Shown here: positions 31,776-41,538 of the stretch, piece after piece | Position numbering within the stretch: the stretch's first letter is position 1 | How the letters are laid out: every line of letters starts with the position of its first letter | Source: BOG-1112 sp964635325 | Lineage (GTDB): Bacteria; Bdellovibrionota_B; Oligoflexia; Oligoflexales; Bog-1112 | Length of the DNA: 49,436 bases | Reading direction: 5' to 3' | NCBI GenBank assembly: GCA_964635325.1 | Contig: CAZWOL010000016.1 | Location: forward strand, 1-49,436 | Position numbers and translations under genes: made by a program | Notes under the pieces: generated by a model | Databases searched by the model: none | Told to the model about the DNA's origin: nothing | What the model saw: only the letters and a program-made list of their open reading frames with translations

Positions 31776-32783
31776 ATGAGGACACCGTTGAACCGACCTT
31801 CGATACCACAATTTTCTTATTTTCCCTACGAAGCTCCATCAACAAACTGTGTTGCGACTATCGGTAACTTCGACGGTTGCCACCTCGGTCACCAAGCATT
31901 GCTTCAGAACAACCAGAAGCTTGCTGAAAAATTCGCCTGCTCAGATGTAGTCCTGACATTTGATCCCCATCCACATACTTTTTTTCATCCAGAAACACCT
32001 GCAAAGTACCTACTTACTCCACAACGCAAGGTTCGAGCCCTCAAAGAAATGGGTGTGAAAAAACACTATGTCTTGAATTTTGACCACGATCTCAATCAGA
32101 CCGATCACGGAATTTTTTATAAAAACTTTTTGATTGAAACTCTAAGGATCCAGGCACTAACAATCGGCAGCGACTTTCACTTTGGTCACTTGCGCAAAGG
32201 AGATGTGCCTTGGCTAATACAGCATGGGAACCTCGACAAAGTTCAAGTCGATGTTATTGAGCCCATCCAATTCGATATGCAGGCAGTCAGTAGCACACGC
32301 ATACGCAAGCTGCTCACCGAACAAGGTGACGTTAGCTTGGCAACGGCATTGCTTTCACATCTGTATTCCATGGAAGGAACATTGGTACCAGGCAAGCAAA
32401 TGGGTCGCAAACTAGGTTTTCCAACTCTTAATTTGAACGCACCAACACAAACTGTACCAAAGGATGGAGTGTATTCCGGTTATGTTTGGATTGAAGGCCT
32501 AAGCTCCCAAGTTGAAGCTCCCATTATTCAGATTGATAAGAGAAAACTTTTTCCTGCAGCCATCAGTATTGGAACGCGCCCTAGCTTTCAAAACGACCCG
32601 ACACAGCTGAACATCGAAGCACATATTCTCAATGACTTTTCGACACACAAAGAGCTTTATCAAGTTCGGTGTGCGTTTTACTTTGTCAAACGCCTTCGTG
32701 ATATGATGACATTTTCCAATATTGAAGACCTAAAGAAACAAATGACAGCAGACTTAGATGTCGCAAGAGCATCACTACTATGA
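31776..32783 (+). CDS. ribF: Bifunctional riboflavin kinase / FAD synthetase RibF
   Basis: 335 residues; makes FMN and then FAD from riboflavin. The ATG at 31776 is used because a longer frame would run into the divergent aroE start. N-terminal nucleotidyltransferase domain: 'VATIGNFDGCHLGHQALL' (HxGH-type site), 'LTFDPHP', 'IGSDFHFG' and 'SSTRIRKLL'. C-terminal flavokinase domain: 'GRKLGFPTLNL' and 'IGTRPSF'. It overlaps the next gene by four bases (ATGA), so flavin synthesis and the glycan cassette share a transcript. Confidence 0.95.
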   Translation: MRTPLNRPSIPQFSYFPYEAPSTNCVATIGNFDGCHLGHQALLQNNQKLAEKFACSDVVLTFDPHPHTFFHPETPAKYLLTPQRKVRALKEMGVKKHYVLNFDHDLNQTDHGIFYKNFLIETLRIQALTIGSDFHFGHLRKGDVPWLIQHGNLDKVQVDVIEPIQFDMQAVSSTRIRKLLTEQGDVSLATALLSHLYSMEGTLVPGKQMGRKLGFPTLNLNAPTQTVPKDGVYSGYVWIEGLSSQVEAPIIQIDKRKLFPAAISIGTRPSFQNDPTQLNIEAHILNDFSTHKELYQVRCAFYFVKRLRDMMTFSNIEDLKKQMTADLDVARASLL

Positions 32784-33514
32784 ATAAGATCCCCATATTG
32801 ATGTATCATAATATAGCTCCTCCTCCACGAGGTAAGCGCCTTAGCTCTCTATATACTCATCCAAGAGCCTTTCAGCGTCAAATAAGCATGCTTGCAAAGC
32901 TTGGCTATGAGGGCTTGTCGTTAAACAAGCTTTACCCATATCTAAAAGGGGAGCGCTCTGGAAAAGTTTTTGGTATCAGTTTTGATGATGGGTATCTTGA
33001 CAATTATACAAATGCACTTCCAGTTTTGAAGCGTTACAATTTTTCTGCTAGCTGTTACATCGTATCGGGTGCTATCGGCAAGACAAATGCCTGGACTCGA
33101 AATCAAAATGTGCAAGAATGCGACTTGATGAATGTTAGCCAAATCCAAGCATGGCTTGAGGCTGGCATGTCGATTGGTTCTCACTCACACTCGCATGCGC
33201 ATCTCTGCACACTCTCTCCTGAGCTACTTAACCAAGAAATTCAGCAATCCAAAGAAGTCCTTGAAAAACTCTTTCAAATACCGATCGAGGACTTTTGTTT
33301 TCCCTATGGCGAATACAATACGCAGACACTCGATGCATTGGCACAATTTGGCTTTAGGACTGGACTGAGCACTCAACGCGGAAGAGCTTCCGAAAAAAGT
33401 GCTATGCTCGCCCTACCTCGCGTGCATATGACTAAACGCACGAGTCTTCCCCTAGTTCTTCTAAAAATGTTCACAGCATATGAAGACAACAGAACAAAGG
33501 AAAGCAAGCCGTGA
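32780..33514 (+). CDS. NodB-type polysaccharide deacetylase
   Basis: 244 residues of the carbohydrate esterase 4 fold. Motif 1 'GISFDDGYLDNY' supplies the catalytic base and a metal ligand; motif 2 'SIGSHSHSHAHL' gives the metal-binding His pair; 'FCFPYGEYN' matches motif 3. The N-terminal 'PILMYHNIAPPPRG' is characteristic. There is no obvious signal peptide, so a lipid-linked sugar on the cytoplasmic face is a possible substrate. It overlaps ribF (ATGA) and the following glycosyltransferase (GTGA), making a tightly packed cassette. The exact substrate is unknown. Confidence 0.9.
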   Translation: MNKIPILMYHNIAPPPRGKRLSSLYTHPRAFQRQISMLAKLGYEGLSLNKLYPYLKGERSGKVFGISFDDGYLDNYTNALPVLKRYNFSASCYIVSGAIGKTNAWTRNQNVQECDLMNVSQIQAWLEAGMSIGSHSHSHAHLCTLSPELLNQEIQQSKEVLEKLFQIPIEDFCFPYGEYNTQTLDALAQFGFRTGLSTQRGRASEKSAMLALPRVHMTKRTSLPLVLLKMFTAYEDNRTKESKP

Positions 33515-34608
33515 ACATTGTACATATTGCTACTCAAGGAACTTGGGGTGGAGGTGAAAAACAGGTCTGGTACTTGCTCAATGAGCTCAGAACAAAAGGT
33601 ATTGCGCAAACACTAGTTTGCAGCAAACAATCGCCACTTGCAAAAAAATGCAAAGAATCTGGTTATAGAGTCATTGAAATTCCCAAAAGCATGATGATGA
33701 CAATGACCTGGGCCATACATTTGCGTAAGTTATTGCAAAATATTCAAACCCCTATATTGCATGCTCATGATGGGAAAGCTCACAACATTGCACTGATGTA
33801 TACACTTCTGCAAAAAAGCCCTGCGCCACTTGTGATTTCTCGACGTCTTGTGCAACTCAAATCGAGTCGCTACCAACGTTGGAAATTCAACCATAGGAAT
33901 GTGCGAAAAATCATTTGCATCTCATCCGCTGTTCGCGAAAGCGTCGCTACACTAATGGATGACACGAGCCGCCTAGTGGTCATTCCGAGTGGGATTGATG
34001 TGCAAAGTTTTTCGAAAAAAAACACATCTAAATCCGAAATCAAAACAAGTCTTGGCCTTCCAGCAGACTCTCGATTGATTTTGAATATTGGCAGTCTGGT
34101 AGCACAGAAGCAGCAAAAAACTTTTTTGCAAGCTGCAAAGTTCTACTTGGAGCTCAACCCTCAGCACGGGAAAACAGTTTTCTTTGCCATTCTTGGAGAA
34201 GGGCCTCTGCATCAGGAGCTGGATACTTACATTCGCGATAACGGTTTGAGCACAAACGCCTTGCTTTTAGGTTTCTCTGACACAGCACAAGCCATACTCG
34301 CAGCATCCGATGTCCTTGTTAGCACTTCCATTGAAGAAGCCTTGGGAAACGTGATTATGGAAGCATTTGTTGCGAATGTTCCCGTGATTGCTAGCGATTC
34401 GGGTGGAGTACGCGATCTAATCGACGATAACAAAACGGGTCTCCTTGTTCCGATTCAGAACCCTGAAGCTGTAGCTAGAGCATGCGAAAAATTACTTTCA
34501 AAACCTCAGCTGTACCAAGACTTGCAAAGAAATGCGCAAAACAAAATTCAGCTTTTTCGTACAGACAAAATGGCTGATGATATTTTAAAAGTTTATAAAT
34601 CTCTCTGA
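33511..34608 (+). CDS. Family 4 glycosyltransferase (GT-B fold)
   Basis: 365 residues. The N-terminal 'NIVHIATQGTWGGGEKQVWYLL' has the Gly-rich acceptor loop of GT4 enzymes. The C-terminal nucleotide-sugar domain shows 'ILNIGSLVAQKQQKTFLQAA', 'FAILGEGPLHQELD', 'LLLGFSDTAQAILAASDVLVSTS' and the E-x7-E motif 'EEALGNVIMEAFVANVPVIAS'. It starts at GTG overlapping the deacetylase stop. It probably adds a sugar to LPS or another surface glycan; donor and acceptor cannot be deduced. Confidence 0.92.
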   Translation: MNIVHIATQGTWGGGEKQVWYLLNELRTKGIAQTLVCSKQSPLAKKCKESGYRVIEIPKSMMMTMTWAIHLRKLLQNIQTPILHAHDGKAHNIALMYTLLQKSPAPLVISRRLVQLKSSRYQRWKFNHRNVRKIICISSAVRESVATLMDDTSRLVVIPSGIDVQSFSKKNTSKSEIKTSLGLPADSRLILNIGSLVAQKQQKTFLQAAKFYLELNPQHGKTVFFAILGEGPLHQELDTYIRDNGLSTNALLLGFSDTAQAILAASDVLVSTSIEEALGNVIMEAFVANVPVIASDSGGVRDLIDDNKTGLLVPIQNPEAVARACEKLLSKPQLYQDLQRNAQNKIQLFRTDKMADDILKVYKSL

Positions 34609-34626
34609 AAAAAGAAGGCAAATACC

Positions 34627-35346
34627 TTGACAAAGTCACTGATCATTATCCCAACATACAACGAGGCAACCAATATCCCTGCTCTCTTACCAGAGATTTG
34701 GCGCAATGTTCCTCAAACTCATATTCTTATCGTGGATGATAATAGTCCTGATGGCACAGCTAAAATAGTTCGCAAACTTCAGGAGCAGCATCACGACAAT
34801 TTACATCTGCTTGAACGTTCTGGAAAAAATGGGCTAGGCACAGCCTATATTGCTGGATTCCATTGGGCACTCGAACATGGCTATCGCAAAATCATCCAGA
34901 TGGATGCAGATTTCTCCCATGATCCGAAGGTACTGCCCGTTATGGTTGAGACTCTAGAACATAGTCCAGTTGTAATTGGAAGCCGCTATGTGCCGGGAGG
35001 AGGGACCGTCAACTGGAGCCCCATACGCAAGATGATCAGCATAATCGGATCACTGTACGCACGTACTTTATTGGGAATGCCCATTCATGACTTCACCGGA
35101 GGCTTCAACGCTTGGAGAGACGAAGTCCTTAGAAAGGTCGACCTAGGTGGAGTTAAAAGCCAAGGCTACACCTTTCAAATCGAGCTCAAGTACAAAGCAT
35201 CCTGCGCAGGTTTCTCACCGACTGAGGTGCCCATACTTTTCAACGAAAGGCGCTCCGGTCAATCGAAAATGTCTTTTGGAATTATCTTAGAAGCAATCGC
35301 TTCGGTATGGCGTTTGCGTTGGCAGAAACTCAAGGAACCGCGTTGA
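34627..35346 (+). CDS. Dolichol-phosphate mannosyltransferase-like GT2
   Basis: 239 residues, starting at TTG with AAGAAGG upstream. GT-A fold: 'SLIIIPTYNEATNIPALLP', 'ILIVDDNSPDGT', 'IIQMDADFSHDP' (DxD metal site near 98) and 'GSRYVPGGGTVNWSP' are the signatures of the DPM1/polyprenol-phosphate sugar synthase branch. There are no C-terminal membrane helices, as in short DPM1 forms. It would load a polyprenyl phosphate with a sugar for use outside the membrane, fitting the two preceding genes. Its 3' end overlaps the convergent gene by 17 bases. Confidence 0.93.
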   Translation: MTKSLIIIPTYNEATNIPALLPEIWRNVPQTHILIVDDNSPDGTAKIVRKLQEQHHDNLHLLERSGKNGLGTAYIAGFHWALEHGYRKIIQMDADFSHDPKVLPVMVETLEHSPVVIGSRYVPGGGTVNWSPIRKMISIIGSLYARTLLGMPIHDFTGGFNAWRDEVLRKVDLGGVKSQGYTFQIELKYKASCAGFSPTEVPILFNERRSGQSKMSFGIILEAIASVWRLRWQKLKEPR

Positions 35347-36727
35347 TCGTCGGCGTTCCATCTGCTTTTTTATCCATCAAGACAAGTGCAGAATTTTTCT
35401 TCAACCCACGAGTCGCGTAAACGATACGATACTCTTTTGCTGTTGCAGCAGAATTGATATGTGCCGCATAGATGGATGCATCCATCTGCGTGCCTGTGGG
35501 TGCCTGACAGAGTTCATTGATGTATGTAAGCGATTGGTTGGATGTATTGATAACAGGAAGCTGCAAATTGAGTTTTTTTGCGGCACCATCCACGAGTGTG
35601 AGAACACCTGCTGTTTGCCGCTCCAAGTCTGTTCCATTTGCATCCTTGCATTGGATTTGCTTCTGCGCAACCAAAACACCAAAATCTTCTTGGAGACTCA
35701 TAGAGACAGAATGAATCTCAAATCCTGTTTGAGTCCATGTTCCTGCTTCCCATGTTCCAGAGCTTAGATCAACAGAAGCAAGATCTGAGCGAACTCTGGA
35801 TTTTAGATAGGTTGGAGTGGATTCTGCTTCAAGTGTCGAAGCATTTCCACCGGCTTTTTGATAGACTCGGTTCTCCAAAATGTCTTCGTAAAAATAAGCA
35901 TGTGTCTTAGCTAGCGACCAGTAGTTGGTAGTTTTCTTTTGTATTTTCATTGTTGGCGCTTGCATCCAGTCCGTTAGCGCTGAAAAAACCAACGGGCTAG
36001 TATTCGTAAATGAAAGTTTCTGAAAGGCTGTAGATGCAGCAGTGGATACGACTAAGGTGTACGATGTATTTGATAAAAAGAACATCGCTTGTCCGTCATC
36101 GGTTGCTATTTTTTGGGGTTGGGGATTGGGATAGGCTGCTACATAGACCGAACCAACGGTTTGGCCATTATCTTGGTTCAGCTCTGAAACTGTGTATGCA
36201 AAGAAATTAGAGTCGTCACTAAAGACAAGCGTCGAAAAATTTCCGCTGCTTGTTGAATCTGGAATCTTGGTCGCTACTCCAGAAGCAAACTCCACTGTAT
36301 AGAGGCTACTCTCTGATTTAGAAAAATTGCTGCTAGAGTTTTGCACTTGGACAATGGCGTAGACACCAGAAGGAGCAAGCCAAACCTGTGATTCTGCGAG
36401 TCGTTGGCCTTCGACAACGATCCCATCCGACATAAGCACCTTTGCCTCAGGTGTAGCTCCAAGCGCCGCGTCGACTTTATAGATGCAATCTATGCCATCG
36501 CGTTTGCTAACAAATAGGAGCTTCAGCCCATCTGAACTTAGAGAAGGGAAAAAGTCGGTCTTCTTCATATCTTCTAAAGTTAGGGTTTGTCCCTGACGCG
36601 GAATAGGTGCTTTTTCATCTTTACTACCCGATTGACCGCAAGATCCAAGCAGCCACACCGCACCAAGCAAAGGAAACCAAAGGGATAACGAACTTTTTTT
36701 AAACAATAGCTCCGACAGCTTTAACAT
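35330..36727 (-). CDS. Predicted lipoprotein with beta-propeller-like repeats
   Basis: 465 residues from the ATG at 36727, which has AGAGG eight bases upstream; an in-frame extension to 36874 overlaps holA and is rejected. A hydrophobic signal ends in the lipobox LGSC, so the mature protein should be lipidated. The rest is beta-rich with WD/PD40-like blades, for example 'FFPSLSSDGLKLLFVSKRDG' and 'FSTLVFSDDSNFFAYTVSE', which resemble TolB-type propeller strands. There is no catalytic motif. Function unknown; ligand-binding or envelope scaffold is conceivable. Confidence 0.75.
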   Translation of the reverse strand: MLKLSELLFKKSSLSLWFPLLGAVWLLGSCGQSGSKDEKAPIPRQGQTLTLEDMKKTDFFPSLSSDGLKLLFVSKRDGIDCIYKVDAALGATPEAKVLMSDGIVVEGQRLAESQVWLAPSGVYAIVQVQNSSSNFSKSESSLYTVEFASGVATKIPDSTSSGNFSTLVFSDDSNFFAYTVSELNQDNGQTVGSVYVAAYPNPQPQKIATDDGQAMFFLSNTSYTLVVSTAASTAFQKLSFTNTSPLVFSALTDWMQAPTMKIQKKTTNYWSLAKTHAYFYEDILENRVYQKAGGNASTLEAESTPTYLKSRVRSDLASVDLSSGTWEAGTWTQTGFEIHSVSMSLQEDFGVLVAQKQIQCKDANGTDLERQTAGVLTLVDGAAKKLNLQLPVINTSNQSLTYINELCQAPTGTQMDASIYAAHINSAATAKEYRIVYATRGLKKNSALVLMDKKADGTPTINAVP

Positions 36728-36853
36728 CAGTTCAACCTCTCGCAAAGCAAAGCCATAAATTACAGCACGAGACCGCTTTTGGCCAATGAAGAAAGTCATT
36801 AGAATCCACTCTCGAAAATGGTACCAATGCGCTAAGCATTGGAGAATATTTTC

Positions 36854-37855
36854 GTGGCGCAAAAATCCAACCATCTTCTATTCCTCGAAGGTCTACAAAA
36901 AGGCCTTAGCAAAATTCAAGAGCAGAGCCCTGGGATCATTGTGATTTGGGGGCCTTGTGAGTATTTTGTATTCAAAGCAATGAAGGCTCTTAAAACGGTT
37001 TGGCAGCAAAAAATGGCTTCGCCCTCATTCTGCTGGGAAGGCGAAGAGCTGAAGAAAGCGGCATTCTTAGAGCTCTGCGAGCAGCGCAATCTTTTTGAAA
37101 AAGCCAGCCTTCACATTGTTCGACGACTCAAAAAACAGGCCGAGTTTGCTCTATGGCTCAATGCACTGCCCATGCCTCCACAAAACATTCTCGTTTTGGC
37201 AATGGAAACCGATAAAATCACAAAGAAACTTCAGGAAACTTTGGATTCCTACAAAGCATTGATCATTCCCTGCCAAAAGCCATCTGCTGAGGATCTTCCT
37301 AAGATTGCCTTGCAACTCCTCAAAAATCGCAAACTCAATCTCAGCACAGATGCACTGCATGCTTTACTGCCAACCGTTGCCAATGACCTTTATGCTCTCG
37401 AGAATGAGGTTGAAAGGCTTTCCCTCGTATTTACCGATGAAAAGCCTGTTTCAGCAGCACAGCTAGCACCATTTCTACATACAATACCTGAGGAGCAAGG
37501 TTTTAAGCTGATTTCTCTTCTTTTAGAGAACAAAAGCACACACGCCTATTCCTTTATCAGCGACCTACTTCGCCAAGGAGAGAGCCCCATTGGTATTTGC
37601 AGCCTCATAGCGTGGCACTGTCGCAACACATTAAAGCTCATGGACTCGGCACGCAATCCAGGCAAACCCAGCGGGCTTCGTGTTTCCTATCCCATGCTGA
37701 AGAGTTATCAGCAATATGTGCGCTCGGTAAAACCTGGACAGATGGCACGCGCACTCATGGAATGCCAGAGTATTGATGCAAGTCTTAAATCTTCGTCTCT
37801 CTCTCCCGAGCTTTTACTAAGTCAAGTTCTACGACAATTGGGCACATCCGACTGA
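36854..37855 (+). CDS. holA: DNA polymerase III delta subunit
   Basis: 333 residues. The delta subunit opens the sliding clamp within the clamp loader. GTG at 36854 is chosen for the GGAG nine bases upstream; TTG 36839 is an alternative. The N-terminal domain has 'IIVIWGPCEYFVFKAMKAL' in place of the usual xxxGxE/DxFLL, the middle has 'ILVLAMETDKITKKLQETL', and the C-terminal domain has 'NDLYALENEVERLSLV' and 'LLRQGESPIGICSLIAWHCRNTLKL', both diagnostic of HolA. Degenerate as usual for this family. It starts divergently from the lipoprotein gene, across 126 bases. Confidence 0.88.
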   Translation: MAQKSNHLLFLEGLQKGLSKIQEQSPGIIVIWGPCEYFVFKAMKALKTVWQQKMASPSFCWEGEELKKAAFLELCEQRNLFEKASLHIVRRLKKQAEFALWLNALPMPPQNILVLAMETDKITKKLQETLDSYKALIIPCQKPSAEDLPKIALQLLKNRKLNLSTDALHALLPTVANDLYALENEVERLSLVFTDEKPVSAAQLAPFLHTIPEEQGFKLISLLLENKSTHAYSFISDLLRQGESPIGICSLIAWHCRNTLKLMDSARNPGKPSGLRVSYPMLKSYQQYVRSVKPGQMARALMECQSIDASLKSSSLSPELLLSQVLRQLGTSD

Positions 37856-37979
37856 CCAAGACTTTATTTATTGGGAGTTCAGTCGAGTGTGTCCCAAATA
37901 TCTCGTCAAACATCTCTGCTACCGCTATACTTAAAGAAATAGTCTTTTAAAAATTATAAAGATTTCCAAATTGAGAAAT

Positions 37980-38966
37980 ATGTTCCAAGTTTTTAAGAAA
38001 CTAGGCACAAGGCTAGCGCTCTCGATCAGTGCTTGCCTTGGATCCACATTTTTGCTCGCACAAACTTCTCCAAAAGCAGCTCCACTGATTGAGCTGATCA
38101 TGGACAAGCAGCATATAGCAGACTGCGCTTCTGACTTTCCCGTGAGCCATGCTGATCTGGATAGCACCGGTCAAGTATGGTTTATTGGCAAACACTCCCT
38201 ATGGAAATGGTCTCCATCACAAAGAACCTTACAACAGATTCAACTTCCTCATAGCGGCCCACTGCGTCATTTGCTTTTACGCAGCGAACGCATCTTTGTC
38301 AGCGATGATAAGCAGGTTTTCCAAATTGAAAAAAAGCCGTTCAAAGTTATCAGCTATCCCACCTACGAAGCCTCCCAATCATTGAGCCTTCTTGGAGAAC
38401 AAAGTCCCATTTTTTGGATCAAAAGCGACGGAATTTATGGGGTTGATCCGGAAAAGCATAGCCTAGAAAAATTTTTTGACCATCATCTCAATGCCACTGA
38501 AGACGATCACTATCTATATCTCCCCTCGATGAAGACACTCTGGATGACTCGCAATGAAGAGCTTGTTTTTATTTCGTACGGGGACAATGGAAAACCAAAA
38601 AAATATGGCAAAATAGAAAAAAACATACAAGACATTCAACCTGTGCATGACGAGGTTTTTGCACGCAGTTCGAATGCCATTTTCCGCTTCAACAAACGAG
38701 GTGGACTCATCCAAACCGTCCCTGTTAACTTCCAACGACGCATAGTTGCAAGTTCTTTCCAAGACTATGCTCATGCGTTTCTCTTCCAAGACCGACTTTT
38801 TGAAATTCATCTACCTAAAGATCATAGCGTGCACTATTTTCAACTCGATGTAGGCTATGCTCGCAAAGTTTCATCACTAAGCTTTTCTAACGCATTAATT
38901 TCCTTAGTTTTGGATGGAAAACCTCACGTCTTTCAATTTTCAAATGCGACTTGGCCTTCTTCATAG
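37980..38966 (+). CDS. Exported beta-propeller-like protein of unknown function
   Basis: 328 residues. A TTG at 37971 and ATG at 37980 are both possible; either gives a signal peptide ('LALSISACLGSTFLLAQ'). The mature part consists of short beta-strand repeats resembling propeller blades: 'SHADLDSTGQVWFIGKHSLWKWSP', 'RHLLLRSERIFVSDDKQVFQI' (shown in part) and 'SIFRF'-like segments. No enzyme motif is seen. It ends 12 bases before the lytic transglycosylase gene, so the two are likely co-transcribed and may act together in the periplasm. Confidence 0.68.
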   Translation: MFQVFKKLGTRLALSISACLGSTFLLAQTSPKAAPLIELIMDKQHIADCASDFPVSHADLDSTGQVWFIGKHSLWKWSPSQRTLQQIQLPHSGPLRHLLLRSERIFVSDDKQVFQIEKKPFKVISYPTYEASQSLSLLGEQSPIFWIKSDGIYGVDPEKHSLEKFFDHHLNATEDDHYLYLPSMKTLWMTRNEELVFISYGDNGKPKKYGKIEKNIQDIQPVHDEVFARSSNAIFRFNKRGGLIQTVPVNFQRRIVASSFQDYAHAFLFQDRLFEIHLPKDHSVHYFQLDVGYARKVSSLSFSNALISLVLDGKPHVFQFSNATWPSS

Positions 38967-38978
38967 TAGGGAAACCTT

Positions 38979-41336
38979 ATGAAATTCCATAATCTTTTTC
39001 TGCTGCTAAGCTTTCCAATTATGTCGTGCGCAACCGATATAAGACCCCCTATCCCATTAGATCCTCGCCCACAGAAAGCACCCGTACAAAGCTCGTCCAC
39101 TGTACAGCTCCAAAGACTAGAGTTCATGTTGAAGGACGATCCCCAGGCAGCAGAAGTGGTTGCCGATGTTCTTGCTGTATTGCGTGCTCGCATCCACAGC
39201 GAGCAAGGACGACATGCCGAAGCCACCATCGAATGGTTCAAAGCAATGGGTCTAGCCAAAGGGGCATTTGCTAAGACAACTTTCGAAGCTTGGGTACAAA
39301 ACTACGCAAATAATTTAGGAGAAGAACAAAACTACAAAACCTTAGCGCTCTTGCTTCTAAAAGAAACTCAAGACGGATCCGCATCTCCATACATGATCTC
39401 AATGAAACTCAACAATCCAGATGCTCTTGCGATCGAATTGGAAAAAATATTGGGTCCTAGTTCTTTCGCAACATTGGCACCAGAGAATGATGAAAGCACA
39501 ATATTACTTGCGCCTACACAGGAAGGGCCGCCCAAAAATGATAGTTTATTGAGAAAAATATCCGCAAGTTTTTGTAAGGCAAAGCATCCGGGAAACTATC
39601 AATGGCAAGCATGGGTCAACACTCTCGAAGCTCCTCTACGTGTTTATTGGGAAGCTCTAATCGCAGAATGCCGAGGAGAAAATTTAAAGGCCATACAGCT
39701 TTTCACAGATCTTATCCCTAAACTCTCAGAAAGCCTTGAACTCGCACCATATGCTATTGAAAGCTGTGAACGTCTTGTAAAACTCCAGGTGCGCAGCGCA
39801 TTGCGCACAGATGTTGCGCTCAACTATACAAAGCTCGTTGAGCTTTGGGAGATAAAAAATCTAAGTTCAAAAATTATGGGTATAAGCGAGTCTGAGTTTC
39901 AGTTCAAACGCATCGATGATTATTTATGGGCAGCACGCGCAGAAGCCCTAGTAGGAGATTTTACAACAGCGAAGATGCACGCCCAAGCTGCTCTAGATTT
40001 CATTGCAAAAGCTCCATCCGCTATCGGCACAACTCGACAGCAGGATATTGATCGCTTGAATGACTTCAAAGCTGAAGCCTACCACCTTCAAGCGAGTCGC
40101 ATTGCGCTTGAGCTAAAAGAATATTCGCACGCTTCGGCTATCGCACGCATTGCCTTGCAAATTCCAAATCTCTCTGCGGAATGGGTCGAACGTTTCCTAT
40201 GGACACAAGGTTTATATGAAGTCCTTGACGAGCATTTAGATAGTGCACAAAAAATTTGGGAAAACCTACTTGATAAAAAACCAGCTCAAGATATGAAGCC
40301 TCGCATTTATTTTTGGCTAGCAAAAACCTCACAGACTCAAGGCAACGCAAAAAAACGTGATCAGTACCTAGATCGACTTGCAGCAGAATTCCCTCTAAAC
40401 TACTACACCTTTGCAGCACAATCGATTTCTACTGCAAACAATCGCGATGTCTTTGCTGAAAATTTTGGTGACATCGAAAAGTTGGTGCGCAAGATTAGCC
40501 AACAGAGCGATTATAAGCTACGACGCCTGCGAGAACACAACGAGATTGGTCCACTACTTCTTCGCACTGAAGTTTTAGCGATTGCTCAACTTTATGACTG
40601 GGCCGAGAGCGCTGGCTATGAACTTAGCACGCTCGTACGCAAAAAATTTTCCATAGCAGAGAATCGTGAAGGGTATTTGTATATATCTCGTCTTCTTTAT
40701 GCTGCCCAAAATTTCAAAGCAAGTGTTGCACTAACTACAGCACTCGCTAGCAGCGATGACGAATTCTGGTCAAAATGGCCTGAGCAAATTCTTATTTATT
40801 ACCCACAACCTTATGTAGACATCTATCAACGCAAATCTCAGGAGACTTTAGTCGACCTGCCCCTTCTCTATGCAATCAGTCGCCAGGAAAGTCTCTTTGA
40901 CAAGAATGCACAAAGCGGTTCTGGTGCATTAGGTTTGATGCAGCTGATTCCTGCTACGGCAAAAGCTATGGCACTTGATGCAGAGCTCGATTCTCCAGCA
41001 CTCATGCAGAAAATTTTTCAGCCGGATCTCAATATAGAACTCGGGAGTCGCTACCTAAAAAAACTCAATTTATACTTCCGAGGTAATCACAATGCTGTAA
41101 TAGCAGCATATAATGCAGGTGAGTTTGCCGTTGATAGGTGGCTGGAAAATAGACCTCACGATGATGCGAGCCTCTGGTTGGAGTTTATTCCCTTCCAGCA
41201 AACACGGCAGTACGTCGAAGCAGTCTTGCGCAATGAATATATTTATAATTTTTTACGGCCTGGGTTAGGAACAGTAGTCATTAAAAGAAGTATGGATTAT
41301 AAGAACAGAGCCCAAGTGTTTTTGCCTAAAGAATGA
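38979..41336 (+). CDS. Lipoprotein soluble lytic murein transglycosylase (Slt type)
   Basis: 785 residues. The signal peptide ends in the lipobox-like IMSC (Cys17), so it is probably a membrane-anchored Slt70 relative. A long alpha-superhelical region (about 50-600) of TPR-like repeats precedes the C-terminal lysozyme-like domain: 'LLYAISRQESLFDKNA' with catalytic Glu637, 'SGALGLMQLIPATAKAMA', 'VIAAYNAGEFAVDRWL' and 'EFIPFQQTRQYVEAVLRN'. It cleaves peptidoglycan glycan strands with 1,6-anhydro ends. The ATG follows AGGGAAACCTT. Family 1 lytic transglycosylases recycle walls or open them for appendage insertion. Confidence 0.93.
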   Translation: MKFHNLFLLLSFPIMSCATDIRPPIPLDPRPQKAPVQSSSTVQLQRLEFMLKDDPQAAEVVADVLAVLRARIHSEQGRHAEATIEWFKAMGLAKGAFAKTTFEAWVQNYANNLGEEQNYKTLALLLLKETQDGSASPYMISMKLNNPDALAIELEKILGPSSFATLAPENDESTILLAPTQEGPPKNDSLLRKISASFCKAKHPGNYQWQAWVNTLEAPLRVYWEALIAECRGENLKAIQLFTDLIPKLSESLELAPYAIESCERLVKLQVRSALRTDVALNYTKLVELWEIKNLSSKIMGISESEFQFKRIDDYLWAARAEALVGDFTTAKMHAQAALDFIAKAPSAIGTTRQQDIDRLNDFKAEAYHLQASRIALELKEYSHASAIARIALQIPNLSAEWVERFLWTQGLYEVLDEHLDSAQKIWENLLDKKPAQDMKPRIYFWLAKTSQTQGNAKKRDQYLDRLAAEFPLNYYTFAAQSISTANNRDVFAENFGDIEKLVRKISQQSDYKLRRLREHNEIGPLLLRTEVLAIAQLYDWAESAGYELSTLVRKKFSIAENREGYLYISRLLYAAQNFKASVALTTALASSDDEFWSKWPEQILIYYPQPYVDIYQRKSQETLVDLPLLYAISRQESLFDKNAQSGSGALGLMQLIPATAKAMALDAELDSPALMQKIFQPDLNIELGSRYLKKLNLYFRGNHNAVIAAYNAGEFAVDRWLENRPHDDASLWLEFIPFQQTRQYVEAVLRNEYIYNFLRPGLGTVVIKRSMDYKNRAQVFLPKE

Positions 41337-41376
41337 GAAAGGTTTCCGCGCCTAAATAATTAAAAAGGATTTTAGG

Positions 41377-41517
41377 ATGAAAAAACCGACACGAGACATG
41401 CAGAAAGAATCCATTGGGTGGTTGCAGTTGGCAGTTATGATTTTACTGTTTCCTGCGCTTTTTTTTCTATGCGTCTATTTTCCGATTTGGGTGGGACTTA
41501 CACCACGTTTTCCATAA
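41377..41517 (+). CDS. 46-residue single-span membrane protein
   Basis: Starts at ATG with AAAGGATTTTAGG upstream. A charged N terminus (MKKPTRDMQKES) is followed by one hydrophobic segment ('WLQLAVMILLFPALFFLCVYF') and a short tail. It ends 22 bases before ctaA and probably belongs to that operon. Not recognised; size and site suggest an oxidase subunit or assembly factor, but that is inference. Confidence 0.6.
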   Translation: MKKPTRDMQKESIGWLQLAVMILLFPALFFLCVYFPIWVGLTPRFP

Positions 41518-41538
41518 AAATTAAATACAAGTTTGGTT

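Noticed and set aside
36728..36874. N-terminal extension of the beta-propeller lipoprotein
   Set aside because: The ATG at 36727 has AGAGG upstream and begins directly at the lipoprotein signal; the extension overlaps holA.
37856..37970. Weak inverted repeats (TTGGGA/TCCCAA and AAGACT/AGTCTT) after holA
   Set aside because: Arms are only six bases with long loops and no T-run; compatible with chance.
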